From assembly GCA_014529385.2 (NCBI GenBank), contig CM043960.1, positions 75,177,910 to 75,241,909 on the forward strand: a stretch of 64,000 nt of DNA, given 5' to 3'. The notes under the pieces were generated by a model. It did not search any database and had not been told where the DNA came from. It saw nothing but the letters and a program-made list of their open reading frames with translations. This document shows, piece by piece, positions 11,469-21,538 of this stretch. Position numbers and translations under genes: made by a program. Every line of letters begins with the position of its first letter. The first letter of the stretch is position 1. This stretch comes from Adiantum capillus-veneris. Its lineage: Eukaryota; Streptophyta; Polypodiopsida; Polypodiales; Pteridaceae.

Positions 11469-11473
11469 GAAAG
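11469..11473. repeat. Target site duplication of element B, left copy
   Basis: GAAAG directly precedes the TGATG start of element B. The identical GAAAG follows the last CA of B's 3' LTR at 31982-31986. This fixes B as a single insertion into A. Confidence 0.9.
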
Positions 11474-11754
11474 TGATGCATGGTTTTTAGGACCCCTTCT
11501 AAAGATGCAATAAAGGCACAGTTAGTTGTTGGGGAGATGAGGATACTCTAGTCCAAGGGATCTCGAAAGAGAAGAAAAATCTACTTCACAAGCACCAAAG
11601 AGTAAAAAGTGCCATGGACAGAAGATACGTGGGAACGAGCTCTTATGCATGCCTACAACCTATATCTTACAGAATAGCCCATTCTAGGTGTGAACTTCTA
11701 GTAAAATTTGCACGAGGATGTTCGTGTGGACTCACATCACAGCATACTCCGTTT

Positions 11755-11921
11755 TCACTTTTTTACCAACAGTAAATATTTTTTACCACAATAAATATTT
11801 TTTACCTACAGTAAATATTTTTCACCTACATGGTAAATACAAATAACTTTTTACCTACAGTAACTTTTTTTACCCATGGTAAATATTTTTTACTGTACCA
11901 TAAGTATTTGGTAGGTAACAG
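11755..11921 (+). repeat. Short tandem repeats in U3 of element B
   Basis: About seven imperfect units built on ACCTACAGTAAATATTTTTT are repeated head to tail, each some 20-25 bases. The same array is in the 3' LTR (30731-30896). U3 tandem repeats upstream of a TATA box are a common enhancer arrangement in LTR elements, but the activity here is inferred. Confidence 0.7.
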
Positions 11922-12398
11922 TTCACTGTTACTAGAAGCAGTGATTGGGCATCAACAATGCAGTTACAGGAGGAGAAAAAGGGAAAATCTTATGGTAAAG
12001 GTGAGTCAACAGGGATAAAGACTTTTGAGTTGAAAAGAGACATGCTGATTTTTTAAAAGAACACATGTCAAAAGAAGCCATGGTTGAGGATTTTTTGAGA
12101 ATTTGATATTCAGGAGGACCCAGCTGCCACCTCCCTCCCGCAGGTCCCCCCCTGACATGTGCAGAACCTCCAGTTTCAACATCCACCTTACCTGCTCTTA
12201 AATGCTGGTCAAGGCCTTATCCCTATGTGTCACAATCAGAAAAATCAGCATCTATCCTCCCCTCTCACATCACTCTAGAGAATATCTTGATGGTGACATA
12301 TCAGGTGACCTCAATCTGTTGACCACCCTAAGCAAAAAGTAACCCCAATCAGCGGATTTAAGCATGTTTATCCCTAATCCTAAACCCTCTCAGAAACC

Positions 12399-12406
12399 TA
12401 TATAAG
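12399..12406 (+). promoter_or_regulatory. TATA box in element B 5' LTR
   Basis: CCTATATAAGGAGG lies in the middle of the LTR and is conserved at 31375-31382 in the 3' LTR. Confidence 0.65.
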
Positions 12407-12748
12407 GAGGTCTTCTCTCACTCAAAACCAACACTTCACCCACTTCACCAAGCAACGAAGCTATGACGACATTGCTCACAACGAGGAGCTATGGATGGAG
12501 CTCTACTCTCTCTCCCTCTCTCTCTCTCCCTCTAGTATGCTACATTACTAGCCCTAAAACCTAAATAAGGAGTCTTCTCTCATGCTCCATGGCCACCATC
12601 CTCGCCATCATTCTCTAAGGTATTGATGTGTTGCTAGTAGGATCATACCTACTTGCTGGGTTGATTGTTTTTGACAAGGGATTATGCCATCCTTGGCTTG
12701 TTTCTCTATATCCTTGTTATGTATGATCAGATGCCGTTGTATTGTTAA

Positions 12749-14070
12749 CACTAGGTTGGTAATGGGACACTTTTATGTCCTGTTAAGTGACCATTTTCCT
12801 TGAATTATGTCAAGAGTTTCAAAATGGATTTTGAGGTGCTATCTGTCTAGAAAGTTGTCTCATGAGTTGAAAAAAACTCGACATTTTTTTGGAATATCAA
12901 TTCCATCTTTAACCTTGTCCTCGCACAACATCTCACAACCTAAACTGTGTGAAAAAATGGGTCCTGTTTTTGGCTTTTTTCAACTTTTTGCAACTATACC
13001 ACTCTAGAATTCATGTTTGTGAGGTCTATAATGCTAGAGAACTATCTTTAGTAGTCCTCAACATGTCCTGATGCTTCTAGGGAGAAATAAATGTTAAAGT
13101 TGTAAGTTATGACCAAATTATAAAAATTGTCAAATCCTGTTTTTTAGCCAAGTTTAGCTCTTCTATGATTTTTTTGGTGGCTTTCATGATATCCAAATAC
13201 AGTTTTGATTTTCTATGTCGCATATTGTAACATAAAGCTAATATTCCTTGAGTTTTGGGGCACCTAATATCCTATTATGCATAGTAGACAACGATGGTTG
13301 ATTTTTTTCAATTATAGAAGAAAACGAAACATTCTAGTATATCAAGTATAGCTTTTTCAATATTGTTAGTTTCTTGTGACAACTACATGCATTTTGTAGG
13401 TAGTAACCATATCTAGTCATAAGGATCAAATTTGGCTAGATATTGAATAGTTTCTATGGGATTCTACAACTCATAATGTTGAACCCAATTTTTTCATGTT
13501 TGCTGTATTTAGCACTTCATCTTTGTCCCCAAGATTCCCCTTGGTAAGAGATGTATTATTCTTTTGACATGCTCCATGGCTCCTTATGAACCTAAAGGAC
13601 AATAGGGAACTAAGAAAACATGCATATATTATTTTTATTGAGTGTGGCTATAGAAACTTTGATGATAGGTTTGCAGAATGGTAAAAATTCAACTTTTTTG
13701 TACCTATTTCTTTTGGCAAAACAAAAAATAGTGAGTGAGAAGAAATCATATATTTTGATCACCAACCCATTGAAGTTAACTAGAGAATTTATCTCAAGTC
13801 CTACAAAAATCCCTAATCTTATTTTTATGCAACAAAACATAAGAAATGACGGTTTTGATGAAAATGTACTGGTCCATCAACTTTGGAGGCTTGGTGTGAC
13901 CAAAAGATGATAAATTTTACAAGTTTCTTATCTTTTCCATGTGTAGTAGGCCTTGAACTATAACCTCATGCAAGGATTTTAGAAAATCAGTGGATCTACT
14001 ATGGTTTTGGAGGTTTTTTTCAAAACCCTGAAAGGACACTTTTATGTCCTGTTAGGTTACCAACCTAGTG
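12749..14070. mobile_element. Non-autonomous CACTA-like element in B's 5' LTR
   Basis: The 1322-bp insertion is absent from B's 3' LTR, so its limits are exact. Its ends are the inverted repeat CACTAGGTTGGTAA (12749-12762 and the complement at 14057-14070). The empty site in the 3' LTR reads ATTGTTAAGCTG. The filled site has TTAA on both sides, compatible with a 3-bp (TAA or TTA) or 4-bp target duplication. Just inside each end, in the same orientation, sits GGACACTTTTATGTCCTGTT, itself a small hairpin (GGACA/TGTCC). No convincing coding sequence was found inside. The terminal CACTA fits the En/Spm superfamily, but TTAA duplication also recalls piggyBac. Confidence 0.85.
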
Positions 14071-14333
14071 TTAAGCTGATGTCTTGTGTATATATATGCT
14101 ACATAAGGTCCCTAAGCTTCGTTTCTATGTGTTTTTCCATATTTTTTGATGCCATCATAATGCCAGAAGTCTCACTTGCCTATGTGCACTATGTGTGAGG
14201 TCCCTAAACCTCTTAATTTAGGGTGGTGCCCCCTTTGTTTTGTTCTTTGCTTGTTTGCATGAGGCGTGGTTTGTGGAGTGTGCACGAGTACAGAGGCCAC
14301 CCGATTGCACTGCTCTTTTTCCCGCTATCATTT

Positions 14334-14349
14334 TGGTGCCCCCACGGAG
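14334..14349 (+). other. Primer binding site of element B
   Basis: TGGTGCCCCCACGGAG lies three bases after the LTR end. Element C has TGGTGCCCCCACTGAG in the same place (20685), so both probably use the same tRNA primer, which I have not identified. Confidence 0.65.
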
Positions 14350-14402
14350 GAGGGCTACACAGACCTTCAGTCCACAAGCAATGAAGATGTGCAATCTACA
14401 AC

Positions 14403-14588
14403 ATGGACGAATGGCGTGAGGAGTTTGCAAATTGGAGAACAGAAGAGGAGGAGGCTTTAGAGGCCTTAAAAGCTTTCATCGAGGTCTTGTTACCAGGTTG
14501 CAGTGTCATTGAAATTCAAGAAGTAAGTTCTTCTACATGCCTTGTTCGTGATCGTCGCCAACGAAGGAGAGTAAGAAGAAGAGTTTGA
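14403..14588 (+). CDS. Leader ORF 1 of element B (MDEW protein)
   Basis: A 61-residue ORF starts about 70 bases after the primer site: MDEWREEFANWRTEEEEALE, then AFIEVLLPG and IEIQE, ending in an Arg-rich tail. Element C has a counterpart at 20756-21019 with the same opening (MDEW..FANW.TEEEE), the same FIE...PG...I..Q spacing and the same Arg-rich end. It is conserved in position and sequence between two elements, so I take it as real. The function is unknown. The acidic start and basic end could suit a nucleic-acid or capsid-associated peptide, but that is inference. Confidence 0.55.
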   Translation: MDEWREEFANWRTEEEEALEALKAFIEVLLPGCSVIEIQEVSSSTCLVRDRRQRRRVRRRV

Positions 14589-15371
14589 CATACCTCTCCT
14601 CTCAACCTATGAGTGCTCCAGAAACCTCCAACGCACACAAGCTTGAAATATTCTACATCAACATACACGAAGGTACTGTGAGACACATTAAGGGAAGAGA
14701 AAGCATCACCAGACCTCTCTTTCCTGAGGAGCCGACTAAGAGGAGGAAGATCACCTCTACACCTAAGTGGCCCAAGGCCGCAGCGCGTGCTCAAGCGTAA
14801 GGTAACATTTGGCTTAATCTCATTAATAAGGGATTACATGACCACTACAGGCAAGAAAAAGGTTAGTGAGCAACCAACTTCAACCTCCAACTTGCAACCA
14901 CGACTCTCACCCCTAAATCCTCCTGAAGCAAAGAGGCGAAGGCTTGCCTACAAGATTTCCGCCCGTTTGCGAGTGCTCCCAGTGCACTTTGTGAATCCAG
15001 ACACCACCAATCCCAAGTCAACCTCCTGTCCGCGTGAAGATCACTTTGGATATTGTCCAAAGTGCTTTGGAGACCGGGTGAAAAGCCTCCCTGCCCTACC
15101 TTTGCTGCTAATTTTCAAGAATTTATCTCAATCTAAGGAAACTATCTTAGTTGATGATGTGCTGCACATTAATGGTGTCACTTTCATTCGTCATGATGAT
15201 TATGGTAATAGCATCCAATTATTGCTTGCTAAAAGGCTCAGCATTGTACAAAGTGTTGCCATCACGCCTTACGTCTTCACAGATGCATCAGGAAGAGTCG
15301 AAGTGATCCGAGGTGCTGACCTTCTGTGGCTGATCAGGCTCATTGGTCCCAAGGTGGTGCAACTAATCTAG
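14589..15371 (+). other. Element B leader with weak ORFs
   Basis: Two open frames lie here (14585-14800 and 14787-15371). The second, 194 residues, includes YCPKCFGDRVKSLPALPLLL and an IRGADLLWLIRLIG end. I found no clear counterpart in element C and do not recognise a domain. They may be remnants of a longer leader protein or chance ORFs. Confidence 0.35.
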
Positions 15372-15387
15372 GCTCTTGTGTGTAAGT

Positions 15388-15615
15388 ATGGATGCCAATA
15401 ATGAGAATGATGATCCCCGCATGTTTCCTTTCCATTTTGTGTGTCATAACCGTGTGAATATTTGTATTGATAGAAAAATCTTTTATCAGCAAAGAATAGC
15501 CCTGTTGTTTGGAGCCGAGAGACTTGGGGAAATCTTGCGCTCTCCTCATCCTGTCATTCTACCCTTACTAGACTATTACCATTCCTTTGATGTTTCGATC
15601 TTCATCCTATTTTGA
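15388..15615 (+). CDS. Leader small protein of element B
   Basis: A 75-residue ORF from ATG at 15388, ending about 90 bases before gag. The core includes DRKIFYQQRIALLFGAERLG, then SPHPVILPLLDYYHSFDVSI. It aligns without gaps through the core to the family L proteins at 61695 and 61910 and to element C at 21239. Shared positions are K..(F/Y)Q..I, G.ER(L/F)..(I/V)L.S, P..LPL and SF(D/E)V.I. A GTAAGT splice-donor-like site lies just upstream (15382). The function is unknown. Confidence 0.65.
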   Translation: MDANNENDDPRMFPFHFVCHNRVNICIDRKIFYQQRIALLFGAERLGEILRSPHPVILPLLDYYHSFDVSIFILF

Positions 15616-15706
15616 GCTAAGTTGTGCTAAAGCTCCAAATTGTAATTACCATACTCTATTTTAAAATAAATTGGAGTTGTTTGTGTAATTGTTTACTCTC
15701 TCACTT

Positions 15707-17113
15707 ATGGCCTTCCCTAATTTTTATGGTAAGCCTGGGGAGGTTGCTCCAGACTTTTTGGATAATTTGGAAATGGCCTTTCTGGTATCGGGAAGGGATG
15801 ACGAAGCTACTAAGTTAAGGGCCTTTCCTTTGGTCTTGAGGGAAGGTGCAAAATTATGGTATCAAACTTTGGCACTTGAAGAAAGAAGAGACTGGGAGTC
15901 CTTAAAGATGGCCTTCATCGAAGAATTTCGCCGCCATGAGCCTCTAGAGGAGATATGGAGACAGCTCTTAGAGCTACGCCAAACATCACCTAATGACTAT
16001 AGAAGCTATGAAGGAGAGTTTTCCAACCTGTGGGAGAAATGGTGTGCATCACTAGGTGAAGGAGAAAGGGTGGCAAAATGCCTAAATAAGGACTGTTTCC
16101 TGGCAGGGCTTTACCCCATCCTTTGAGAAAAGGTTAAAGGTAAATTCCCAGATACCTTTGATAAAGCTATGACTTATGCAAGGGAGAAGGATAGGAAGTT
16201 AAAATTCCAAGCTCAACTACAAGGGGGAATGGAGCCTCCACCGCTAGCTCAAACTACGGCAAGGGTAGTAGCAGGGACAGGAGCAACAGACCAAGAGTCC
16301 TCTCAACAAGAATTACTTCAACAAATCACCAATCAACTAGAGAGCCTGTCCATCAATCTAGTTCAAGGTGTAAGGGCTCCCCAGCCAGGAAATGAACGAA
16401 ATAGACAAGAAGGACAAAGGTAAGCATGTGAGTACATTTGCTACAACTGTGGAGAGGTAGGTCACGGCATGTATTATTGCCCCCATCCACGACGCTATCA
16501 AGGAAATGGTAATCAAAGACGGCCTCCTCGCCAGCAAGTCACTCCTCCTCGAGCTAGGCCACTAAATGGACAAAATGCACACGTGGCTCCACCAATCCAA
16601 ATATTGAGACCCCCTCCTCCACCACCACAAGCACCAGCAGAGATACCTCCACTACCATCGGGAGGGGAGGACAGGGTTGTCTCTGTCATAAGTCTTGACA
16701 ATGGTAAGGATAAAGGGAAAGAAAAAATGGAGGAAGCTGTTGCCATGCCAATAAAGAGAGTTAGGAGACAAAGAACTGATAAAATGGAAGCTTCAGAGCC
16801 GGATAAAGGGAATGAGGGTTCCTCCCAAGTGATAGGAGACAAGAAAAGGAAGAGTAGGTCAAGGAGGCACATAGGAGTAGAAGACTTTCCACTTGGGGTA
16901 GGATCCATACCTTACGACCTGGTAGCAGATGTGAGTAAGCAAGGACCAAAGATTTCATGGCAGCAACTCCTCCACCTTTCCCCAAAGATGCGTAGAACCT
17001 GGTCTAAGATGGTCAGCACCAGGAGGGCTAAGGCAAAGTCAGTTGGGTCTATTAGTGCAAGAGGCATGAAGGATATCGTGCCAGTCATTGATGCAGAGAT
17101 TAAGAGTCAGTGA
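15707..17113 (+). pseudogene. gag: Element B gag
   Basis: ATG at 15707 opens MAFPNFYGKPGE, followed by a retrotransposon gag domain (LREGAKLWYQTLALEERRDW, then EFRRHEPLEEIW). Stops in the same frame end at 16126, 16423 and 17113. A zinc knuckle CYNCGEVGHGMYYC lies at about 16441-16482, followed by a Pro-rich and then a Lys/Arg-rich linker leading into protease. The layout is collinear with the gag of element C (21539-22741). Gag would form the cytoplasmic particle. This copy is broken. Confidence 0.8.
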
Positions 17114-17590
17114 GTCTCCAATGTGTACGTAGATGGTGGAGCCGAGATTTGTGTTATGATAGAGAAATTAATGCACAGGTTGGGTTTGAAAGTAAACGAG
17201 CAAACTTCCTTACAACCTAAGATGGCAAATAATGTAAGGGTGGCTTGTGTGGGAAAGGTTAATGGAGTGAAGGTTTCAGCTTTTGGTGTGGCAATCTCAA
17301 TTGATGCTTATGTGATCCCAACTAAGGGGGAGGGCTATCCGCTAATCCTTGGAAGACCTTGGCTTATGGCTATGAAAGCTAGGCAAGATTGGGAGACAGG
17401 TTCCCTTGAGTTGCGACCAAATCATAAGGTAGGTGGCAAGCAACGAAAAATTGTGTATGACATGAAGCAGGGTAGACAACAAGACCTAGAGATGGAGACT
17501 TCTATGGATGAATGGAGCACAAGCAGTTGCTCTTCATCTGAGGATGAGTCATCTGAGGAGGATGCTAGCTCTTTGGAAGTCATGGCTTAG
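17114..17590 (+). pseudogene. Element B retropepsin
   Basis: The retropepsin-like domain begins with the active-site loop YVDGGAEICVMI near 17123-17160 and ends with LILGRPWLMAMKARQDWETG near 17341-17400. The catalytic triplet reads D-G-G rather than D-T/S-G, and element C shares this (YIDGGAQICVMS). It is followed by a Ser/Glu-rich linker to RT. A TGA ahead of it separates it from gag, where element C has an arginine codon. Confidence 0.75.
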
Positions 17591-17595
17591 AGGAG

Positions 17596-19127
17596 ATGCT
17601 AGCTAAGGACCTACTAGAAGAAGAGAGAGAACCCTGTTTGCAGGTACTAAAGAAGCATGCTGGCCTCTTTATAACTGATTACGAGCACATTAAAGGAGTG
17701 ACGGTAACCCAACACCATATCCAATTAAAGGAAGGTGCCAAACCAGTGGTGCAAAGTCTAAGGAGATTAGGGCTAGTGCAACAAGATGCACTCTTAAAAG
17801 AAGTAAAAAGATTACTCAGGGCAGGATTTATCTACCCAGTGGAAGATTCTGAGTGGGTGTCTGCAGTTGTGGTAGCACCAAAGAAAAATGGGAAGCGGAG
17901 GGTATGTGTGGATTACAAGCCTCTAAACGCAGCCACAAAAAGGGACCATTTTCCTTTGCCTTTTCAAGATGAAATACTAAATGAAGTGGCTGGTCATGAA
18001 AGGTACACAGTGTGTGATGGGTACTCAGGCTACTTCCAAATCAGAATTGCAGATGAAGACCAAAGAAAGACTACCTTCATAACACCTTGGGGGTGTTTTG
18101 CTTATAGAGTTATGCCTTTTGGTTTAACTAATGCCCCAGCTACTTTCCAGAGGTTTATGAACTTGGTGTTTCAACCTTACTTTGGTAAGTCCATACGAGT
18201 CTTCATTGATGATTTTTGCATTTACAGCTCTAGGGAAGTACATCTGTCCAAGGTTGATGAAGGTTTCACCCGTCTGGCCCAATTGGGTGGGCAATTGAAT
18301 AAAGACAAGTGCCACATAGGTGAGAGCAAGGTCACTCTACTAGGACATGTTGTGTCTCAAGATGGTATTGAGGCTAACCCTGAAAAGGTAAAGACATTGT
18401 TAGCTTTACCTACTCCTTCAAACGTGAAGCAACTAGTCTCCTTCATTCAAAAGGTTCGCTACATGGAACGATTCATACATCTCCTTTCTCAGGCAATCTA
18501 TCCTTTGCAGCAGCTCACTAAACACACTACATTGACATGGAGTGAGGAGGGTGAAAGGTGCTTTCAAGAAGTTAAAACCATTTTTGAGCTCATTGCCTGT
18601 CGTCCTACAACCCACATGGGGTGAATTATTCTATGTAAATCCTAGTGTAGGTCTAGAAGCTGTCTTGATGCAAAAAGACCCAAAGACATCTCTCATGAGA
18701 CCAGTCTACTTCTCTAGTAGAGTGATGACAGCTGCTCAAAAGGGTTTCAGCGCAACTGAGCAATTGGTGCTAGCTCTTAAGTTTGCAGTGGAAAAGTTTC
18801 GGGCTTACTTACTTCCGAGACAATTTGTGGTGATCACAACTGAGGAGGTTTTTCCATATGCCCTACAACACATGGAATTGTCTCAAAGAATAGCAAAGTG
18901 GGTGGTGCAGCTTCAAGAGTTTGACTACACACTACAAGTAGAGGATTCCACCCGTGCTTGTTTGGCAGATGTCCTCACACGAAGGTGTTATGAGAGGGCC
19001 AAGAAAGAGGCACCTAGTAAGGTACCGCCTATCCCGGAGCCTGAAGTTCTATTGGGAGCACACAGTCTGTATTTTGATGGGGCTTACAAGAGGACCAAAG
19101 ACAAGGCATCAGCAGCCATAGTAACAT
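17596..19127 (+). pseudogene. pol: Element B reverse transcriptase and first RNase H
   Basis: RT (17596-18624) includes WVSAVVVAPKKNGKRRVCVD, MPFGLTNAPATFQRF and the catalytic VFIDD near 18203. A frameshift in 18542-18624 moves reading to 18542-19127. The first RNase H (about 18600-18990) lacks the usual first aspartate (YVNPSVGLEAVL), the decayed form seen in Tat-type elements. The second RNase H starts at HSLYFDGAYKRT near 19060 and is cut by element C at 19127. It continues at 28348. Confidence 0.85.
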
Positions 19128-19941
19128 TGATGGGGGCTTTTCACAAGCCAAGCTCCCATTCCCCTCTTCTCTCGTCCCCACCCCATGAAAACCCCCTCTT
19201 ATGGAGGGAGTGATAAAAGGCATTGAAAAAAGTAAGAAAAAAATAAAGTATGATTATGTAAATATATAAGAAAGGTAAAATAGGCCACCTCATGCCTGCG
19301 GGGTAGCCCATCCCCACCTTGCCTCCTTTTTCTTCATTGTTGCCCCGTCGGGTGTCCCTTTTCCTCTCCTCCACTCAAAAGGTCAGCCCCCTCTCTCTTC
19401 CCCTTGTCCTTTCTCCTTTCTCTCTCCCTTGAAGCTACCCCACCCCCTGTCCTTAGCAATAATGCACCCTAACTCACATGCCACCTCTCCTATCTTCCAA
19501 AACAGTATACCCCACCCCCCCTTTTCTCTCTCCTACACTCTCCCATGATCCAAATACCCCCCTCTCTCTCTAAAATTCAAAATTTATCTTGTCTTGTAGC
19601 CAGATGGCCTCCCCCACACTCACACACACTCAGTTTCAGTGAAAAAGGTGCCCACAGACCCATCCCCACCCAGTGGTTACCTTATTTTCTTGTGTTCACA
19701 CACATCTGCACACAGATTCACCTCTGAACACACTCCCCTCTCTCCCCTCTTGTAGTTACTTTATTCTCCATGTCACCTCTCTTTTTTCCATTCACCCATC
19801 TCTCTCTCTTAGTCTCTCTCATGAGACTGCTATTCTGGCACATATACACACAGCCAGACAAGTGGGGCCCACAGTCACATGGCCTATGTAGATAATGATT
19901 TCTTCATTTCTAAACTCTAGAATTTCTCCCCCCTCCTACCC

Positions 19942-19950
19942 TATATAAAG
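19942..19950 (+). promoter_or_regulatory. TATA box in element C 5' LTR
   Basis: CCCTATATAAAGAGGG is repeated in the 3' LTR at 27606 as TATATAAAAA. CACA-rich sequence follows, near the expected transcription start. Confidence 0.65.
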
Positions 19951-20410
19951 AGGGTTCACCATCACACTAAACACACACAACATCACCAAAGAACACACTA
20001 TGCACTGTGTGTGCCTAGTGCACACACACACACCCACACCATCACCATCACCGCAATCACCATGCTTGTCTTGAGCATGACTCGCATGAGGATTATGGCC
20101 ATCATACTTCATTTAGTTGCCCTTCATCTTCCATAGCTAAGGGTGTAGAGGTCATCGCCATCAACTCCCACCTATCCGCCATGTGCTCTACCACTCTCTC
20201 CCTTCTCATTCCCCTACCCTATGCTCCCCATTTCATCGCCTTATTCTCTAAATAAAGCTTGAGGTTTTGTGAGTATGTTTTCTTGCAATGTTTTGCCCAT
20301 GTGAGGTGTGCGGAATCGCCACCTAGTCTTGTGTTTTGGAGTGAGCTTGTGTATGTGTGAAGGGTGTGCGGAGTCGCCATCCTTTTGTGGTGCCTAAGTA
20401 CTAAGCCGCT

Positions 20411-20412
<2 letters not shown>

Positions 20413-20470
<58 letters not shown>
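20413..20470. repeat. (CT)n microsatellite in element C 5' LTR
   Basis: A pure CT tract of about 58 bases. The 3' LTR has about 44 bases at the matching place (28091-28134), so the tract has changed length since insertion. Confidence 0.95.
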
Positions 20471-20473
<3 letters not shown>

Positions 20474-20684
20474 TGATCTCATTCCCTTTCCTCTTCATCA
20501 TTACTCCCAAGCATCCATCTCTCTTGGATGAAAACTTTGTTATGGTGGTGTGTTGTTTGCGTCCTAGCCGCTGAAGCTAGGTGGTTCCCCCTGTTTGCTT
20601 TACCATGACAGGCTCGAGGCGCGCCATTCGGTCCCAGGTGTTTTAGAGGCCGTCGGGGTTCGGGTTCGCTTTTCTTCCGTCATT

Positions 20685-20700
20685 TGGTGCCCCCACTGAG
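20685..20700 (+). other. Primer binding site of element C
   Basis: TGGTGCCCCCACTGAG lies two bases after the LTR end and is almost identical to that of element B. Confidence 0.65.
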
Positions 20701-20755
20701 GATCTTTTCATGAAACCCTTCAGTTTACAAGACTGAAACCCTTAAACTATTGTGA

Positions 20756-21019
20756 ATGGATGAATGGCTAGCAGGATTTGCTAATTGGACGACAGAAGAA
20801 GAAGAGCTCCAAGCACAACTAGACGAACTCCGTATCTTCATCGAAGCTCGAGTGCCAGGCGTAACGGTAATCGATTTGCAGAGGGAGAGTCAACCAACAC
20901 GCCAAACCCAGTGGATATACATAGGCCAAGTGCCAAGAAGAAGAAGGAGAAGGTCGAAACCATGTCCGAAACCTACAACCAACCCACAACAACAAAATGG
21001 AAGGAGCTCTACACAATAG
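20756..21019 (+). CDS. Leader ORF 1 of element C (MDEW protein)
   Basis: An 87-residue ORF starts about 70 bases after the primer site: MDEWLAGFANWTTEEEELQA, then a helix-like stretch with RIFIEARVPG and VIDLQ, ending in an Arg-rich PRRRRRRS and a Gln/Pro-rich tail. It is homologous to 14403-14588 in element B. The overlapping frame at 20785-21054 is a shadow. The function is unknown. Confidence 0.55.
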   Translation: MDEWLAGFANWTTEEEELQAQLDELRIFIEARVPGVTVIDLQRESQPTRQTQWIYIGQVPRRRRRRSKPCPKPTTNPQQQNGRSSTQ

Positions 21020-21238
21020 AGAATCAACACTATTCTACTTTGAGAATCAGGTAACTCAAGTCACCAAGGTAATTATCACAGTCAGTTTTCAAGTCGCACT
21101 TGATGCTGCAGCACAGATAACGGAAGCATTGGCTCACACTCTCACTAGAGAAACTAGGGATCTACTGAGTTTGTTTCAGGAAAGAACACCACCCTCTCCC
21201 ACAAGCTTGGACAGTGACTAAGCACCTCTAGGCTTCAC

Positions 21239-21457
21239 ATGAATCAATACAACCTACCTCAAGACAGATCACACATACCAACACGTGTACGCTCAATCAA
21301 GGTAATACTAGATTTGAAGGCTCACTACCAGCACGTCATTGACACCATGCCGGGTGGGGAGCGGTTTTTGGAGGTTCTGGCATCAGATCAACCATTTGTC
21401 TTACCTTTGGTACAAGGCAATGTATCGTTTGAAGTTTTAATCTATGTCCTAGTATAA
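21239..21457 (+). CDS. Leader small protein of element C
   Basis: A 72-residue ORF of the same length class as the family L proteins, 81 bases before the gag ATG. It opens MNQYNLPQD, like the MNQ(E/K)DLY opening of leader protein 2 in family L. The core holds DLKAHYQHVIDTMPGGERFL, then PFVLPLV and SFEVLIYVLV. It is the most diverged member but keeps the G.ER, LPL and SF(D/E)V positions. The function is unknown. Confidence 0.6.
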   Translation: MNQYNLPQDRSHIPTRVRSIKVILDLKAHYQHVIDTMPGGERFLEVLASDQPFVLPLVQGNVSFEVLIYVLV

Positions 21458-21538
21458 GAGGGTATACACACCACCTTGTAAAGAAGAAAAAAACTTTTGC
21501 AAGTTAAGCAGTGTGTCTTTCTAGCTCTCTCAGTAATC

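Larger units (their letters stand above)
11474..14330 (+). repeat. 5' LTR of element B (carries a 1322-bp insertion)
   Basis: This is 2857 bp in total. Removing 12749-14070 and a 4-bp duplication leaves 1531 bp, matching the 1532-bp 3' LTR. It contains short tandem repeats in U3 (11755-11921), a TATA box at 12399-12406 and a CT-rich leader around 12505-12535. Confidence 0.92.
19128..20682 (+). repeat. 5' LTR of element C
   Basis: This pairs with 26791-28347. It contains a pyrimidine-rich U3, a TATA box at 19942-19950 and a (CT)n tract at 20413-20470. A 75-bp block (20079-20153) is in the opposite orientation to the corresponding block of the 3' LTR. Confidence 0.92.

Noticed and set aside
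13610-13910. Overlapping ORFs inside the 1322-bp CACTAGG element as a transposase
   Set aside because: They are short, AT-rich and lack any transposase motif. Both strands are open by chance.
14787-15371. 194-residue ORF in B leader as a conserved gene
   Set aside because: No counterpart was found in the closely related element C, and no domain was recognised. It is listed only as a weak leader ORF.
20219-20482. ORF with long Arg-Glu repeats (also at 58486-58801 and 62355-62680)
   Set aside because: These frames are translations of (CT)n/(GA)n microsatellites, not genes.
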